Source: Paenibacillus xylanexedens (lineage in GTDB: Bacteria; Bacillota; Bacilli; Paenibacillales; Paenibacillaceae). Taken from it: 64,000 nucleotides of DNA. The stretch is from contig NZ_CP018620.1 of assembly GCF_001908275.1 (NCBI RefSeq), positions 4,030,001 through 4,094,000 of the forward strand, given 5' to 3'. This document shows, in pieces, positions 62,098 to 64,000 of the stretch. How positions within the stretch are numbered: the first letter of the stretch is position 1; each line of letters begins with the position of its first letter. The position numbers were made by a program, and so were the translations under genes. Below the pieces are notes generated by a model, which was not told the origin of the DNA, did no database searches, and was given only the letters and a program-made list of their open reading frames with translations.

Positions 62098-62796
62098 ATG
62101 GAGATAATCAAGCGTAACAGGAGAATTTTGCTAATCTCTGCAATGGTAATTTTACTATCGCCCCTGTCAATCTTGGCATATATGTATATGAATGAACGAG
62201 CTGGTGGGCTAGCCGATCAACGGATATCCAAAGTTTGGGGATTGAATGAACCTATACGTATTCCTATAGCGAACAGTCCTCAAGGGGCCGTTCAAGAATT
62301 TAGAGGTGAATCTTATACCTCCCAATTCATTCATCAGGAGGCTGTGGACGGGGGCATGATTTTGTTTACACAAAAAAAGGGTCGGGAAAATAACAGTAAT
62401 CTTCAGATGGAGTATACCCGCAAGAACATTTTCGGATGGAAATGGGTATGGGGTGGAGGATATTCCATTAATGAATCAGTTGAATCCAAGTTTGCGTTGA
62501 ATTATATGAGCATACCGAAATTAGAAAAAGTCTCGGCCCCGTTACCGATGTTATTTGGTGACATCATAGACTCCACTATCAAACGTGTAACTGTTGAAAT
62601 CAAGCAAAATGGAAAGCCTGAAATTTTCGATGCGAAGCTGGTTGAGGCAGGTGAGAACCAACAAATCTGGTATGCATTCCTGCCTTCATCAGCTACTCCT
62701 CCTTATACAATCAAAGCATATGATGAAAAGGAGAGCCTCTTAATCAACAAAGACATTGAAGAGGCAGATGGCTTTGGCTCATTATTTATTGAATAA
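62098..62796 (+). CDS. membrane-anchored hypothetical protein
   Basis: 232 residues from ATG 62098 (AAGGAG five bases upstream); a GTG six bases earlier overlaps that site. One N-terminal transmembrane segment (ILLISAMVILLSPLSILAYMYM) anchors a domain predicted to be mainly beta strands outside the membrane (FIHQEAVDGGMILFTQKKG; IFGWKWVWGGGYSIN). Family not recognised. Own promoter region after the murB terminator. Confidence 0.75.
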   Translation: MEIIKRNRRILLISAMVILLSPLSILAYMYMNERAGGLADQRISKVWGLNEPIRIPIANSPQGAVQEFRGESYTSQFIHQEAVDGGMILFTQKKGRENNSNLQMEYTRKNIFGWKWVWGGGYSINESVESKFALNYMSIPKLEKVSAPLPMLFGDIIDSTIKRVTVEIKQNGKPEIFDAKLVEAGENQQIWYAFLPSSATPPYTIKAYDEKESLLINKDIEEADGFGSLFIE

Positions 62797-62817
62797 TCTC
62801 AAATAGAACTCCAGTAA

Positions 62818-62870
62818 AAAACAGCGGCATTCGAAGACTTTAGGTACGAGTCTAAGATTGTTGCTGTTTT
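62818..62870. terminator. bidirectional terminator between hypothetical and DUF817 genes
   Basis: Outer arms AAAACAGC and GCTGTTTT enclose an inner AGACT/AGTCT hairpin. It separates the convergent genes at 62098 and 62890. Confidence 0.65.
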
Positions 62871-62889
62871 ACGGTTAGAGAATAAATAG

Positions 62890-63675
62890 TTACCTGGACT
62901 TTGGATCATCTGCGGTTCGATTGGCCTTCACATATTTGAGCTGCGCAACGATGATGACACTGATGATGACCAGCAGGAACCACGAACTAATTTTGCTAAA
63001 GCTAACCAGTTGCCAGGCATCATGCTGATCAGGGTATTTCCAGGCATTGAAAAATGTAGCGATGTTCTCAGCAGTCCAAATGAAGAAACCAACGATGATA
63101 AAAGCAAGCGATAAGGGCATTCGATAGGTCGTTGCTCTTACCCGGTAAATAATCCAGGTTTTCCAGAAGACAATAAATACAAGCGCCGTCAGCCACCAGC
63201 GAAAATCGGGCATAAAATGATGAGTGAAAAAGTTAATATAGATGGCTGCTCCGAGCAGCATCGAAGGTGCAAAACCAGGCCATCCGGTCATGTCCATCCG
63301 CAGTCTTCGCCACACCTGACACATAAAACTGGCTACACTTGCATACATGAATCCACTATAAAGAGGGACACCCAGGATTTTGCTGTATGCTTGCTCAGGG
63401 TATGACCATGATCCCATCCATACTTTATAGATTTCTAGCACCAGGCCAATAATGTGAAATACACAGATGACCTTGATTTCATCCTTGGTTTCCAAGCCGC
63501 TTCGATACATTAGGTACTGCACAGCAAGCAATACGAGCAGAATGGCATCATATCGATGAAGGAAAGGAATAGGAATTACGCTGGACAGTGCCAGTGTTCC
63601 AAAGATCGCTACGGGAAATATGCAGCTCATTGCCTGATGATAGCCAAAATGAAGTAGTTGTATTAGAGATTTCAA
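62890..63675 (-). CDS. DUF817 family integral membrane protein (YoaT-like)
   Basis: 261 residues with seven or eight transmembrane helices. DUF817 blocks: GLVLEIYKVWMGSWSYPE, GVPLYSGFMYASVASFMCQVWRR, NFFTHHFMPDFRWWL and FFIWTAENIATFFNAWKYPDQ. Bacillus subtilis YoaT belongs here. Function is unknown; conserved His, Trp and Glu residues in or near helices hint at ligand or metal binding. Single minus-strand gene, convergent with 62098. Confidence 0.9.
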   Translation of the reverse strand: MKSLIQLLHFGYHQAMSCIFPVAIFGTLALSSVIPIPFLHRYDAILLVLLAVQYLMYRSGLETKDEIKVICVFHIIGLVLEIYKVWMGSWSYPEQAYSKILGVPLYSGFMYASVASFMCQVWRRLRMDMTGWPGFAPSMLLGAAIYINFFTHHFMPDFRWWLTALVFIVFWKTWIIYRVRATTYRMPLSLAFIIVGFFIWTAENIATFFNAWKYPDQHDAWQLVSFSKISSWFLLVIISVIIVAQLKYVKANRTADDPKSR

Positions 63676-63944
63676 GTCGAGTTAAACTCCTTTCCAAACA
63701 TGTTGGAGCAAGATTCATTTAAAATTTAAGGTTCTTCATCACGGGCGTTTTTGCCTACACTTCATAATATAGATATGATCCATGAATAAAAAGAGAAAAA
63801 ACCACGCAAATCTGTTCTTGTTTTCAAACTGGAATCATCATGAGAGGGCTCTATGTGAGGTCGACAGGGTCACTCCATGTATATTCTCTTGTGTGGTTAT
63901 GTTAAAATGAAGTTCGTACAATTACATTAGATAAGGAGGCCGCT

Positions 63945-64000
63945 ATGCAACCGATTAAACCTCAAGACATTCAGCTCCGGATCAATAATCTTGCTGATCA
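63945..64000 (+). CDS. start of a gene cut by the window end, possibly YojF-like (DUF1806)
   Basis: AAGGAGG lies shortly before ATG 63945, and the frame runs off the end as MQPIKPQDIQLRINNLAD. The opening resembles DUF1806/YojF proteins, which in Bacillus precede the bacillithiol deacetylase homologue bshB2. Eighteen residues are too few to be sure. Confidence 0.45.
   Translation, partial: MQPIKPQDIQLRINNLAD

Noticed and set aside
1..64000. CRISPR arrays, tRNA or rRNA genes, insertion sequences and prophage
   Set aside because: No regularly spaced repeats, cloverleaf-like tRNA sequence, rRNA motifs, transposase or phage structural genes were recognised.

Overview
The window looks like chromosomal DNA of a spore-forming, low-to-moderate GC Bacillota, most likely Paenibacillus. 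The clues are a GerA-type spore germination operon, strong AGGAGG ribosome-binding sites, catabolite-response (cre) sites, YkkCD guanidine exporters behind a guanidine-I riboswitch, a protein with copper-amine-oxidase-N 'stalk' domains and a YheC/YheD ATP-grasp protein. The genus is inferred from gene content only. I see no rRNA, tRNA, CRISPR array, transposase or prophage.

Layout. 1-9.3 kb: duplicated secreted serine hydrolases (beta-lactamase/PBP fold) and membrane-anchored alpha/beta hydrolases, around a divergent MarR-MFS efflux operon. 9.4-11.6 kb: an Arg-rich small protein coupled to an ABC exporter, under a promoter with two GTATAC-based palindromes. 11.7-15.8 kb: MarR regulator with a threonine-aldolase-like enzyme, then an AraC regulator divergent from an aldo/keto reductase. 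15.9-21 kb: methyltransferase plus pentapeptide-repeat-like protein, guanidine riboswitch with ykkCD, DEAD-box helicase, MmcQ/YjbR protein and an unknown membrane protein. 21.2-27.2 kb: esterase, a type III polyketide synthase-methyltransferase-flavoprotein operon, an aminotransferase and a MaoC-like hydratase. 27.3-32.6 kb: LacI and AraC regulators with a sugar ABC transporter that lacks an ATPase gene. 32.7-36.8 kb: germinant receptor A-B-C genes plus a small two-helix membrane protein. 36.8-39.1 kb: a frameshifted stalk-domain/GH18-like gene, an exosporium-like beta protein and an inverted remnant of a paralogue of it. 39-46.7 kb: GAF histidine kinase, lipase, AraC regulator, SDR and a GH2 glycosidase behind two LacI/CcpA-like operators. 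46.7-50 kb: sugar-nucleotide and glycosyltransferase-like genes divergent from an ATP-grasp gene. 50-56 kb: LytTR/GHKL two-component system, a third serine hydrolase and a beta-propeller protein. 56-64 kb: methyltransferase, lipoprotein, SDR, chemoreceptor, murB, an anchored protein, a DUF817 protein and the start of another gene.

Most units are short operons closed by strong hairpin terminators. At least eleven of these share a nearly identical GTCGCC/GGCGAC stem. The most interesting items are the GTATAC double operator and its unfamiliar Arg-rich coupled protein, the serine hydrolase paralogue group, the MarR gene that lacks a normal start codon behind a strong ribosome-binding site, the broken GH18-like gene, the inverted gene remnant next to the kinase, and the long hairpin in the lipase leader.
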